A stretch of 64,000 bases of DNA from DATAGF01 sp963819845 (lineage in GTDB: Bacteria > Actinomycetota > Thermoleophilia > Miltoncostaeales > Miltoncostaeaceae): NCBI GenBank assembly GCA_963819845.1, contig CAWFXQ010000008.1:682001-746000 (forward strand), in the 5' to 3' direction. Positions within the stretch are counted from its first letter, which is position 1, and the number at the start of each line of letters is the position of its first letter. The notes below the pieces were generated by a model, which did no database searches, was not told the DNA's origin, and saw only the letters and a list, made by a program, of their open reading frames with translations. Of this stretch, positions 42,071 through 50,102 are shown piece after piece. Position numbers and translations under genes: made by a program.

Positions 42071-43357
42071 GTGAGCCTCCCGGGCCGCCTGGCGGCCGTC
42101 CTCATCGCCCTCGCCGCGGTCCTCGCGGTTGCGGCGCCCGCCCTCGGCCAGGTCGACCCCTCCCAGCTGCGCCAGACCGACGTGGCGATCGAGGGCGGCG
42201 CCGACGTCAGCGACGACGACCGCGCCGCGCTCGAGGAGTCGGCATCCCGGCTCGCGCAGGCCGGGAGCCCGACCAAGTACGTGGTGCTCGAGAGCCGGCC
42301 GGACGACCCGACCGCCTACGCGCGCTCGGTGCGGGAGGCGGTCGGCAGCGAGTGGACGGTCCTCGTGCTCTCCCCGAGCAACCTGCGCATCGACTCGTCG
42401 CTGCCGACCTCGACCGAGCAGGCCGCCTTCGACTCGGAGGTCGAGACCCTGCGCGAGGACCCGATCGCCGGGACGATCGCCGTGGCCGAGCGCCTGTCGG
42501 ACGAGGCGGGGAACCCGGTGTCCGGCGGCTCGTCCGACGACGGCGGCAGCGACACCGGCGGGGTGGCCGGCCTGGCCGTCATCGGCGGGCTGGTCGTGAT
42601 CGGCGGCGGCGGCGCGTTGCTGCTGAGCCGGCGCGCCCAGAGGAAGCGCCTCGAGCGGACGGCCGCGGCCGGCCGGGCCGAGCTCGACCCGATGGTCAAC
42701 GGCCTCGCCGCGCAGATCGCCGACCTCGACGACGAGATGGAGATGGGCGGCGAGCGCGCCGCCGCCGCCAAGGCGGACTACGAGGCGGCCACCCTGGCCT
42801 ACGGCGAGGCGCGCGAGGTCCTGGCGCTGCCCAACCCGACGCCGGCCCAGGTCGACGCCGCCGGCGACACGCTGGAGAAGGGCCTGCGCGCCGCCCGGCG
42901 CGCGCGGGCGGAGCTCGACGGGCGCCCGGTGGAGGATGCCGACGAGGAGCCGCTGCTCGAGGGGCTCTGCACCTTCAACCCGCAGCACGGCAAGGCCGTC
43001 ACCAGCGTCATGGTGGCCGGCCCGGACGGGGACCAGGCCGAGATCCCGACCTGCCAGGACTGCGCCGACCGGATGAACGAGGGCCGTCAGCCGGACTACC
43101 GCGAGGTCGAGACCGCCCAGGGCCGGGTGCCCTACTGGCAGACGCCCCGCATGGGCGGCCGCGGAGGCATCGGCGGCCCCCTCATCGGCGGCGCGCTGCT
43201 GGGCCTCCTGCTCGGCGGCACGCTGGGCGGGGGCTCCGCGTACGGCTCACCCGGCGAGGGCGACGGGGGGGGCTTCGACGGCGGCGGAGGAGGCGGCTTC
43301 GGCGACGGCGGGGGCTTCGGCGGCGGAGGCGACTTCGGGGGCGGCGGGGACTTCTGA
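42071..43357 (+). CDS. Exported TPM-domain-like membrane protein with Gly-rich tail (428 aa)
   Basis: GTG 42071 begins a signal peptide (LPGRLAAVLIALAAVLAVAA). Residues 25-150 then resemble the extracellular TPM (Psb32-like) fold, with DDDRAALEESASRLAQAG, KYVVLESRPDDPTAYARSVR and WTVLVLSPSNLRI. A TM helix (AGLAVIGGLVVIGGGGALLL) follows, then a cytoplasmic coiled coil (TAAAGRAELDPMVNGLAAQI), a CxxC pair with a second Cys further on (CTFNPQHGK and CQDC), and a tail of about 40 Gly with scattered Asp and Phe. The layout recalls membrane-repair/TPM proteins. It is divergent from pspA, which fits a membrane-stress role. Confidence 0.75.
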   Translation: MSLPGRLAAVLIALAAVLAVAAPALGQVDPSQLRQTDVAIEGGADVSDDDRAALEESASRLAQAGSPTKYVVLESRPDDPTAYARSVREAVGSEWTVLVLSPSNLRIDSSLPTSTEQAAFDSEVETLREDPIAGTIAVAERLSDEAGNPVSGGSSDDGGSDTGGVAGLAVIGGLVVIGGGGALLLSRRAQRKRLERTAAAGRAELDPMVNGLAAQIADLDDEMEMGGERAAAAKADYEAATLAYGEAREVLALPNPTPAQVDAAGDTLEKGLRAARRARAELDGRPVEDADEEPLLEGLCTFNPQHGKAVTSVMVAGPDGDQAEIPTCQDCADRMNEGRQPDYREVETAQGRVPYWQTPRMGGRGGIGGPLIGGALLGLLLGGTLGGGSAYGSPGEGDGGGFDGGGGGGFGDGGGFGGGGDFGGGGDF

Positions 43358-43382
43358 CTCTCCGCGGCCCCCGCCGCACGAA

Positions 43383-43472
43383 CGGAGAGGGAGGGATTTG
43401 AACCCTCGAGGCGAGAGATCCCGCCTACGCGATTTCCAGTCGCGCTCCTTCGGCCGCTCGGACACCTCTCCC
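43383..43472 (-). tRNA. tRNA-Ser (anticodon GGA)
   Basis: A class II tRNA of 90 bases. The acceptor GGAGAGG pairs with CCTCTCC, discriminator G. The anticodon stem-loop CGCGA-CTGGAAA-TCGCG gives GGA. The long variable arm and the T-arm GAGGG-TTCAAAT-CCCTC are present. It faces away from the CGA tRNA-Ser. Confidence 0.95.
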
Positions 43473-43526
43473 GAGCGGCGATGCTAGCGGACGGCCGGCC
43501 GCCACCCCTTTGGTAGCCTCGGCCGC

Positions 43527-43615
43527 GGAGGGGTGGCAGAGCGGTCGAATGCGGCGGTCTCGAAAACCGTTTCGGGCCTCTGGGTCCGACGAGGGTTCAA
43601 ATCCCTCCCCCTCCG
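43527..43615 (+). tRNA. tRNA-Ser (anticodon CGA), integration target
   Basis: An 89-base class II tRNA. The acceptor GGAGGGG pairs with CCCCTCC, the anticodon loop is CTCGAAA, a long variable arm is present, and the T-arm is GAGGG-TTCAAAT-CCCTC with discriminator G. Its 3' 59 bases recur at 46301-46359, and its T-arm/acceptor end recurs in diverged form at 44556-44581, so this gene has served as an attachment site. Confidence 0.95.
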
Positions 43616-43869
43616 TTGGTCCTCTGATTCCGGCCTACGAGTCTCAGCGTTCTATGGCCGGCGCTGCGCCACCGGGGACCGCAGGCCGTCAGCGAGATCG
43701 TTCACTCGGATAACTGCCACGCGTGGCGCCCCGACGGCGCCACCCAGACGTTCGTGAGCAGCACGTCGCCTTGGAAGCCCAGATCGAGAGGGCGCCGTTG
43801 GCGTAACGGGTCCCGCGGATCGCCTGGCACATCGCTCGCTTCTCACTGAGGAGGAGTACGTTCTGACGC

Positions 43870-44139
43870 ATGGACGACGACGAGATCCGCGCCGTGGTCA
43901 AGAGGCTGTCGCGGCCTCATCCCTCCGGTGGCGAGGTCATTGAGCGCGTCGCCATCGTCGCGGCGGGCGGTGACTTCCAGGCCATCATGGCGTGGATCAT
44001 CGCCCACGACGGCCGGGCCGAGGCGGCGGTGCCCGCGGCTCCTAAGGGTGGCCTACATGGCTCGCGGCTCGGGTACGACATCGGTGCGGACGTCCCGACA
44101 CCGGTTCGCTTCGTGCTGCCGGCCGGCGCGCTCGCCTGA
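43870..44139 (+). CDS. Small islet protein of unknown function (89 aa)
   Basis: ATG 43870 follows GAGGAG. The protein begins MDDDEIRAVVKRLSRPHPSG then GEVIERVAIVAAGGDFQAIM, and ends in a Pro/Gly segment with GLHGSRLGYDIG. It is soluble with no TM. It looks like the small hypothetical proteins common in actinobacterial islands and prophages: a helical pair with AIMAWIIAHDGRAEA. I know no function. It lies in the first islet at tRNA-Ser, convergent with the next gene. Confidence 0.65.
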   Translation: MDDDEIRAVVKRLSRPHPSGGEVIERVAIVAAGGDFQAIMAWIIAHDGRAEAAVPAAPKGGLHGSRLGYDIGADVPTPVRFVLPAGALA

Positions 44140-44181
44140 GACTTCGCGCGCGCTGGGCGGGGGTGGTGTGACGAGGAGATT

Positions 44182-44502
44182 TCACCACATCATCGCCATC
44201 TCGGGGTCTATGCCCCGTAGCCGCTCCACCTCGGCGATGAGGGCGGCGATGTCGCTGGGGGCGTGGGCGATGAGGTCCGCGTCGGCTGGGTTTGTCCACA
44301 TTGAGGTCGCCGAGCCCGCGGTGCAGATGGCCTTCGTGAGGCCGCGGAGCAGATCGCTCCCGACAGGCTCATCCGATGCGAGCGTGTAGGCGCTGCGCTC
44401 ATGGTCCACGGGTGGATCGCCCCAGTCCTCCCACCGCCACGGCCCGGGTGACGCCGCCTCCAGGCGCGTGCGGATCGGGTCGAGGTCGAGGGGCTCGGTC
44501 AT
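44182..44502 (-). CDS. Phage-type (Ead/Ea22-like) small protein (106 aa)
   Basis: The N-terminus contains IRTRLEAASPGPWRWEDW and the C-terminus contains WTNPADADLIAHAPSDIAAL followed by IAEVERLRG. This pair of blocks is common in phage-encoded proteins of unknown function, often labelled Ead/Ea22-like, and in mobile regions of actinobacteria. The start is ATG 44500-44502, after GAGAGTGC. Its presence supports a phage or satellite origin for the first islet. Confidence 0.7.
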   Translation of the reverse strand: MTEPLDLDPIRTRLEAASPGPWRWEDWGDPPVDHERSAYTLASDEPVGSDLLRGLTKAICTAGSATSMWTNPADADLIAHAPSDIAALIAEVERLRGIDPEMAMMW

Positions 44503-44555
44503 CTGCGCACTCTCCTTCTACTGCGTGACCAACCGTTCACCGGTCAACCATCGGT

Positions 44556-44581
44556 GCGAGGGTTCGAATCCCTCCCCTCCG
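44556..44581 (+). repeat. Middle att-like copy of the tRNA-Ser 3' end
   Basis: This stretch contains the T-arm GAGGG-TTCGAAT-CCCTC plus acceptor CCCTCCG, closely related to the 3' end of the tRNA-Ser genes but diverged at several bases. No tRNA 5' half precedes it. It marks the likely junction between the two tandem islets. Confidence 0.65.
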
Positions 44582-44730
44582 CTCGGCGTTCCTGTCGGGC
44601 CACCGTGGCCGCGCCGTCCGGGCGGATCAGCCTCGGTCGACCGGACACCTGTCGACGAAAGTGAGGTAGCTCCAACTCCACCCCCGAGGAACAGAAGCAT
44701 CTCCGGGAGCCCGGGGTTGCCCGCGTCGGG

Positions 44731-45375
44731 TCAGCCGCGGCCGAGGGCGACCACCAGGTCGTCGGTCATGTTCGGCGCCGAGTGCTCCTCCTGCTGCCAG
44801 CTCAACACCGTGAACCCCGCCAGCACGCGCGTCAGCCACACCTCGGGCGTCCACACCTGGCGGAAGATGTCGTCGCGCTCGAACAGCCGCACGTTCTTCG
44901 GGGTCCCGACCGGAACGTCGAACACGACCAGCGGCGCGAGCCTGAGCTGGGCCTCGATCGACTCGCGGATGGCCTCGGCTGACGGGAAGTGCTCCATCAA
45001 CCCTCCGTGGGTGATGGCATCGAAGCCGCCCTCCGGGCGGGGGAGCGCGTCGAGGCCCAGCATGTCCCCTGTCGTGAAGGAGACCGCGGCGGAGGGCGCT
45101 ACCTCGCGCGCATTCCGTCTGGCCTGCTCGACGACGTCAGGGTCGATGTCGATCCCCCGCACCCTGAAACCTTGGAGTGCGGCACCGATCCCGTGCCGGC
45201 CGGGTCCGCAGCCAAGCTCGAGGATGTGCCCTCCGGCCGGGACGAGCTCGCGAAGGAAGCGGAAGAAGGTCGGGTTGCGCTCGACCCAGTGCGTCACGTC
45301 GTCGGCCGTGAGCCGCCAGACCTTCCGCTGTATGAAGACGCCGACCCAGTCGCCGCCGAGTGCATCGGTGCCCAC
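44731..45375 (-). CDS. Class I SAM-dependent methyltransferase (214 aa)
   Basis: Rossmann methyltransferase: motif I LELGCGPGRHG at residues 52-62, the acidic loop in VRGIDIDPDVVEQARRN, motif III-like ITHGGLMEHFPSAEAIR, and a C-terminal FTVLSWQQEEHSAPNMTDD. The start is GTG 45373-45375; the frame upstream is out-of-context. It lies 44 bases after the 2OG dioxygenase gene on the same strand, so the two form a unit within the islet. The methyl acceptor is unknown; with a neighbour that hydroxylates free amino acids, an amino acid or peptide acceptor is plausible. Confidence 0.82.
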   Translation of the reverse strand: MGTDALGGDWVGVFIQRKVWRLTADDVTHWVERNPTFFRFLRELVPAGGHILELGCGPGRHGIGAALQGFRVRGIDIDPDVVEQARRNAREVAPSAAVSFTTGDMLGLDALPRPEGGFDAITHGGLMEHFPSAEAIRESIEAQLRLAPLVVFDVPVGTPKNVRLFERDDIFRQVWTPEVWLTRVLAGFTVLSWQQEEHSAPNMTDDLVVALGRG

Positions 45376-45419
45376 CTCCGCCCCTTTCCCGCCGGCCCCC
45401 GCCGCTTCGCCGGCGAGCC

Positions 45420-46166
45420 TTACTCGAGGTCGATGTTGACGAGGAGGATGTCCCGCTCCCCGCGGCCGAGCGTAGACTGGATCGGGCTGACCTCGTGCTC
45501 GACTCGGCGGTCGTCGATCACCACCGTGTCCAAGGGCTCCCGCATCGTGGTAACGAGGCACGGCTGGGGTGCGCGGCCCTGGTAGACGCGCGATATGCCC
45601 CCGGTGCAGTTGCGCCTGCCGATGAGGTGCATCGCGATGTAGCTGTGGCCGTCCCGGTGGCGGCCCTCCGGCGCAGGGGCGACCTGCTCATCGGAGGCCG
45701 CGATGACCCGGACCATGTGCAGGCCGACCCGACAGGGAGGCCGTCGGCCCTCCGCCAAGGTCACCAACTCGAGGTCGTAGCCGACCAGCGCACGCAGCGC
45801 CGGCGCGGAGAGCGTGCGCGCGTGGATCGGGGCGAACTCGCGTGCCTTGCCGCCGTACAGCGGGATCAGCTCGGCGGGCTGCCGGAACGGCGCGGAGGGC
45901 AGCGGCTGGAGGCGGTAGCCATCGTCCACCGGCCGGGCGGCCAGGCGGCCGAAGCGCCGGAATCGGAAGGTGGCGCGTCGAGGCAGGTGCTCGTCGAGGG
46001 GTAACCCCTCCCAGGCCTCGGCCAGCTCTGACCATGCGCGTTCCGGTGCGAGGCCCGCGAGCGACGCGCGCGCCAAGACGGCAGCGCCCTCGCGCATGAG
46101 CAGATCGGCGGCGGCCTGCAGCGTGGCCGCGGTTCTCGTGGGTGTTGGAGACTCTCTCGCGGCCAT
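45420..46166 (-). CDS. 2-oxoglutarate/Fe(II) dioxygenase of the amino-acid hydroxylase (IDO-like) type (248 aa)
   Basis: The double-stranded beta-helix core carries the Fe(II) triad: His170 and Asp172 in EGRHRDGHSY and His224 in RRVEHEVSPI. An Arg (235/238) suited to binding the 2OG carboxylate lies in GRGERDILLVNIDLE. FRRFGRLAARPVDDGYRLQP and LIGRRNCTGGISRVYQG are further matches to the 2OG-Fe dioxygenase family 2, which includes Bacillus L-isoleucine 4-hydroxylase. It probably hydroxylates a free aliphatic amino acid. ATG 46164-46166 is preceded by GAGGAGTCGAGG. It is the first gene of the islet pair with the methyltransferase. Confidence 0.8.
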   Translation of the reverse strand: MAARESPTPTRTAATLQAAADLLMREGAAVLARASLAGLAPERAWSELAEAWEGLPLDEHLPRRATFRFRRFGRLAARPVDDGYRLQPLPSAPFRQPAELIPLYGGKAREFAPIHARTLSAPALRALVGYDLELVTLAEGRRPPCRVGLHMVRVIAASDEQVAPAPEGRHRDGHSYIAMHLIGRRNCTGGISRVYQGRAPQPCLVTTMREPLDTVVIDDRRVEHEVSPIQSTLGRGERDILLVNIDLE

Positions 46167-46300
46167 GACCTCGACTCCTCGCCTCGAATGGCATCACAAG
46201 GTCAGCGGTCTCTCACTTTAGCTTCACCGCTGTCCCATCCTGTCACCCACGGCGACACTGAGGTGCCAGCTTTGTAGGGAGAAGCTCGCCGGTAGAGGGT

Positions 46301-46359
46301 GTCTCGAAACCGTTTCGGGCCTCTGGGTCCGACGAGGGTTCAAATCCCTCCCCCTCCGT
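46301..46359 (+). repeat. Distal att-like copy of the tRNA-Ser (CGA) 3' half
   Basis: From the anticodon loop to the acceptor end this copy matches 43557-43616 except for one missing A in the AAAA run. The 5' half of the tRNA is absent, so it is not a functional tRNA. Between it and the FAD gene at 46606 I see only a ribosome site (GAGGAGAGGAGG) and no gene. Confidence 0.8.
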
Positions 46360-46605
46360 ATTCTCGGCTTGGCGAGTGGGATGCAGCCGAGCCATGCCAG
46401 CGTCGCCGCCCCGCCTGGGACCGCCCAGATCCGCGACTCGGGCATCGCGCACGTCCCCTGCCTGGCGGGCAAAGCTGTCACGCGGACGGCTTGCCCGTCA
46501 TTAGACTGACGCGATGGGCGCGACGCCCTACGCGCCCGGATGCGCAGGCGGCCCGACTCGTCGGATGCTTCGCGCTTGTCCGCCCGAGGAGAGGAGGCCC
46601 CCACC

Positions 46606-47996
46606 GTGACCACCCCACGCACCCCCGACGCGCTCGTCGACCTGGAGCCGCTGCGCCGAGAGCACTCCGGACCCGTCCTGGCCCCCGCCGACGCCGGCTA
46701 CGACGAGGCGCGCCTGGGCTGGAACGTCGCCGTCGAGCAGCGGCCGGCCGCGGTGGCGGTCGCCGCTCGGGACCAGGACGTCGTCGCGGCGGTGCGGTAC
46801 GCCGCTGCGCATGGGCTCGGTGTCCGGGTGCAGGCGACGGGCCACGGCGCGACGGACGACCTGCGCGGCGTCCTGCTCGTTCGACACCTCGCGGCTCGAC
46901 GCGGTGACGGTTCGACCCGGAGCGGCGGGTGGCGCGCATCGGGGCAGGCGCCCAATGGGCGGCGATCACCGCGGCCGCCGCCGAGCACGGGCTGAGCGCT
47001 CTGAGCGGCTCGGCCCGGGACGTCGGCGCGGTGGGCTACACGCTGGGCGGCGGCGTCGGCTGGCTCGGACGCCGCTTCGGGCTCTCGTGCAACAGCGTCG
47101 CGGCGGCGGACGTCGTCACGGCCGACGGGCGGCGCCGGCGCGTGGAGCCCGGCCGCGACGACGACCTGTTCTGGGCGATCCGCGGGGGTGGCGGCAGCTT
47201 CGGCGCGGTCGTCGCCCTCGAGCTGACGCTGCACCCGGTGGCCGAGGTGTACGCGGGCAACCTGATCTGGCCGATCGCCGACGCCCCCGCGGTGCTCGAG
47301 GCCTTCCGGGAGTTCGCGGCGAGCGCGCCCGACGCGTTCACGACGAGCCTTCGGCTGCTGCGCCTGCCACCGCTTCCGATCGTGCCGGAGCCCCTGCGCG
47401 GCGGCGAGTGGGTCAACGTTCTCGGGGCCTTCACCGGCTCGCCGGAGGAGGGCGAGGCCCTGCTCGAGCCGCTGCGCACCGCCGCCCCGGTCTTCCTCGA
47501 CGACTTCGGGCCCATGTCACCTGCGGATCTCGGGACGATCGCAGCTGAGCCGGAGGAGCCGGTCCCGGCGCTGTTCCACCACGCGCTGCTCGACGGCCTG
47601 CCCGCCGACGCGGCGCAGGCGCTGCTCGCGACCGCAGGCCCCGGCTCAGACACGCCGCTCCTCCAGGTCGAGCTGCGCCATCTGGGCGGAGCGGTCGCGC
47701 GGCCGGCTCCGGGCGGCGGAGCGCTCGACGCCATCGACGGCGAGTTCCTGCTCTTCGGGATCGGCATCCCAATGGGCCCGGCGACGCCCGCCGCGATCCA
47801 GGGCGGGCTGGCACGTCTGCTCGAGGCGCTCCGGCCCTGGGCGAACGGCCGCGGATACCTGAACTTCGCGCCCGGGGGCACGGACAGCCGCTCGCTGTTT
47901 CCCGCCGACGTGTACCGGCGGCTCGCAGAGGTGCGCCGGGCGGTGGACCCGGAGGGTCTCTTCCGGGCGAACCACTCGATCTCCGGGGAGGGCTGA
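46606..47996 (+). CDS. FAD-linked oxidase (berberine-bridge-like), frame broken twice
   Basis: GTG 46606 follows GAGGAGAGGAGG. The N-terminal FAD-binding (PCMH) domain contains VAARDQDVVAAVRYAAAHGL, then VRVQATGHGA, RIGAGAQWAAITAAAAEHGL and GYTLGGGVGWLGRRFGLSCN. The BBE C-terminus is FAPGGTDSRSLFPADVYRRL then DPEGLFRANHSI. The frames change after 46880 and after 46911. Each time the sequence reads GTTCGAC where GTCGAC would keep the frame (Val-Asp). The usual covalent-FAD His is seen as ATGHGA. The expected product is about 462 residues. It oxidises an alcohol, sugar or alkaloid-like substrate; the identity is unknown. Confidence 0.82.
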
Positions 47997-48039
47997 CACC
48001 GCCGATCCCACGCGGTCACGATGGATCGCTACGGCCACC

Positions 48040-48561
48040 TCATGCCGCGCAACGAGAACGGCTGCCACGGCACCTCGGCGAGCGACCCCCCGGGGCGGAT
48101 CCCAGGCATTCGCGAACGACCAGGTGGGTCGCCGCCGGAACGGCGGCCTTCACGGGCGCGCTGAGCCGGCCGGCGAACGCGCGGATCTCGCCGGCCTCCG
48201 CGCCGATCAGGACGATCTCGGGCGCCGCGCGCCCGGTCGCGCCGAGCGCGGCGACCAGATCGTTCACCCCGACGTCGTGCAGGCTGAAGGTGGCGACCGC
48301 GGGCGCGAGGTCGGGCGCGGCGAGGCGATGCACGGTGCCGACGCGTCCGCCCGACCTCACCGCGTTGACGATCACCGCCTTCGCGCAGCCCTCGAAGTAG
48401 GGGAGCGCGGCGAGGCCCGCGACGCCCGCATCGAACGCGCTCACCAGATCGGTGAAGGCGCGCCACGCCCGCAGCCGCCGGAAGACGTGCAGCCCGAAGC
48501 CGTCGTCGCCGTGCCAGGGATTGCCGAAGCACACGACGTGCACCCGGGGCGGAGAGCTCAC
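48040..48561 (-). CDS. [NiFe]-hydrogenase maturation protease (173 aa)
   Basis: A HybD/HoxW-like endopeptidase that removes the C-terminal peptide of the large subunit after Ni insertion. The fingerprint is VCFGNPWHGDDGFGLHVFRR, matching GNxxxxDDGxG, with later DAGVAGLAALPYFEG and TFSLHDVGVNDLVAAL supplying metal-binding acid and His positions. The start GTG 48559-48561 overlaps the large-subunit stop (GTGA), so the protease is made with its substrate. The last 20 residues are Arg-rich. The large subunit keeps a 13-residue tail after the last ligand motif, consistent with processing. Confidence 0.9.
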   Translation of the reverse strand: MSSPPRVHVVCFGNPWHGDDGFGLHVFRRLRAWRAFTDLVSAFDAGVAGLAALPYFEGCAKAVIVNAVRSGGRVGTVHRLAAPDLAPAVATFSLHDVGVNDLVAALGATGRAAPEIVLIGAEAGEIRAFAGRLSAPVKAAVPAATHLVVRECLGSAPGGRSPRCRGSRSRCAA

Positions 48562-50072
48562 CAGAAGGTGAAGTCCCTCCGCCTGCCCCCGGTCGCGAAA
48601 TGGACCGTGCACACGAGACAGGCGTCGTGCGAGCGGACGACATGGAACAGCTCGACCGGGTTGTCGGGGTCGCTGCGAGCTCCAAACCCGACGAAGCTCT
48701 CCTCCCAGTGCCCGCGGCGCCCGGCCTGGTCGCGTGGAGAGCCGTTCCACGACGTCGGCGTGATGATCTGGTAGTTCGCGATCTTGCCGTCCCTCACCCT
48801 GACCCAATGCGCGAGGCTCCCGCGCGCGGCGTTGATCGCGCCGAACCCATCCCCGTCGGTCAGCGGGTCGGCGGGGATGAAGGTGGGCTCGTGGACGTGC
48901 GCGCGCAGCTCGCCCACGGTCCGGCGCATGGCCTCGAGCGTCCTGACCGGCCGGTGCAGGCGGGTGAACTGACGTAGCCAGGTGCTGGCGCCCTGCGCGC
49001 GGAAGAGGGAGAGGACGAGCGGATCGCCGCCGAGGACCATGTCCGAGAGCGGCCCGAGCTGCGCGACGCGGTCGTCGTACCGGGTCGCCTTCGCGTAGCT
49101 GTACGGCTCGCCCCGGGCGTCGTCGGGCACCGTCTCGCTGTCCCACGGGTGACGGGCGGCACCGGGATCGACGTAGCGGGAGTACCGCAGGTGCTCGGAC
49201 ACGGACCAGTGCGAGAAGGGCTCGACCGCGTCGCGCTCGCCGTCGTAGAAGCCCCCGGGTTGCAGGCAGGGGCGTTCCTCGAAGGGCGGCTGCCATCGCT
49301 CGGGGTCGTAGTAGCAGCCGGTGCTCAGGAGATTGGGGGCTCCGCGGCCGAGCTCGTGCAGCCCGATCGACCGTCCGAAGCGGGCGAAGACGCCGAGCGC
49401 GCCGTCGCGGTGGGCGGGCACCTCCAACCAGCGGTCGAAGTCGTCCGCCGTCTCCAGGGCGAGCCACTCCTCGCACGCGCAGCCGAGCACGGCGCGCTCG
49501 TACCACTCGGTGTAGGCGTCGATCGCGCGGGCGCACTCGGTCAGGCGCGCGTCGTTGACGGGGCAGGTCACGCCCCCGGGCATCATGTAGGTCGAATGGG
49601 GCCACGAGCCGCCGAAGGCGATCACGATCCCCAGGATCCTCTTCGTGTTGTCGACGGTCTCCCTCGCGATGCGACCCTTGAACGGCGGCTCGAACAGCGT
49701 CATGACCTCAGGGCGCAGAGGGTGGTCCGCGTAGGCCCGATTGCAGAAGTCGGGGGTGAACATCAGGAAGGTGTGGCGGGCGTCGCTCATCACCGACTCC
49801 GCCATCAGGCAGAGGTTGCGGATGCGGGTGCCGTTGGCGGCGATCGCGGCCCCGGACGCCGTCTCCAGCGCCGAGGTCGCCGCGTAGAGCTGCGACGTGC
49901 TGCAGATGCCGCAGATGCGGGGGGCGATGACCAGGGCGTCGCCGGGGTCGCGCCCGAGGAGGATCTGCTCGAAGCCGCGGTACATGGTGCCGACGCACCA
50001 CGCGTCGGTGACCGTGTCGCCCGCGAGCTCGAGACGGACCTCCATGTCCCCCTCGACCCGGTTGAGCTCCAT
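48558..50072 (-). CDS. [NiFe]-hydrogenase large subunit (504 aa)
   Basis: Contains both Ni ligand pairs: L1 RICGIC at residues 52-57 (Cys54, Cys57), preceded by MYRGFEQILLGRDPGDALVI, and L2 DACLVCTVH at 483-491 (Cys485, Cys488). The usual DPC of L2 is DAC here, and the early RxEGH block reads NRVEGD. A C-terminal extension of 13 residues follows His491, to be cut by the adjacent protease. It oxidises H2 or is a sensory or uptake enzyme in the cytoplasm; the group cannot be fixed by eye, but features agree best with soluble group 2-like enzymes. No hypABCDEF genes are in the window. Confidence 0.92.
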   Translation of the reverse strand: MELNRVEGDMEVRLELAGDTVTDAWCVGTMYRGFEQILLGRDPGDALVIAPRICGICSTSQLYAATSALETASGAAIAANGTRIRNLCLMAESVMSDARHTFLMFTPDFCNRAYADHPLRPEVMTLFEPPFKGRIARETVDNTKRILGIVIAFGGSWPHSTYMMPGGVTCPVNDARLTECARAIDAYTEWYERAVLGCACEEWLALETADDFDRWLEVPAHRDGALGVFARFGRSIGLHELGRGAPNLLSTGCYYDPERWQPPFEERPCLQPGGFYDGERDAVEPFSHWSVSEHLRYSRYVDPGAARHPWDSETVPDDARGEPYSYAKATRYDDRVAQLGPLSDMVLGGDPLVLSLFRAQGASTWLRQFTRLHRPVRTLEAMRRTVGELRAHVHEPTFIPADPLTDGDGFGAINAARGSLAHWVRVRDGKIANYQIITPTSWNGSPRDQAGRRGHWEESFVGFGARSDPDNPVELFHVVRSHDACLVCTVHFATGGRRRDFTFW

Positions 50073-50102
50073 GCGGATCGTTCGCCGCTCCGCCGGGCAT
50101 CG

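Larger units (their letters stand above)
43617..46359. mobile_element. Tandem islets inserted at tRNA-Ser (CGA)
   Basis: About 2.74 kb lies between the intact tRNA-Ser and a near-identical copy of its 3' portion (43557-43616 versus 46301-46359: one A missing, otherwise the same). A third, shorter copy at 44556-44581 divides the segment into about 0.96 kb and 1.78 kb. The first part carries two small phage-style genes, the second a methyltransferase and a 2OG dioxygenase. Composition is less GC-rich than the flanks. No integrase is encoded, so the islets depend on an integrase elsewhere or are decayed ends of larger elements. Confidence 0.75.

Noticed and set aside
43230..43357. GGC-rich repeat at the end of the envelope protein
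   Set aside because: This is the Gly-rich C-terminal tail in frame with the gene; no DNA-level repeat unit is conserved.
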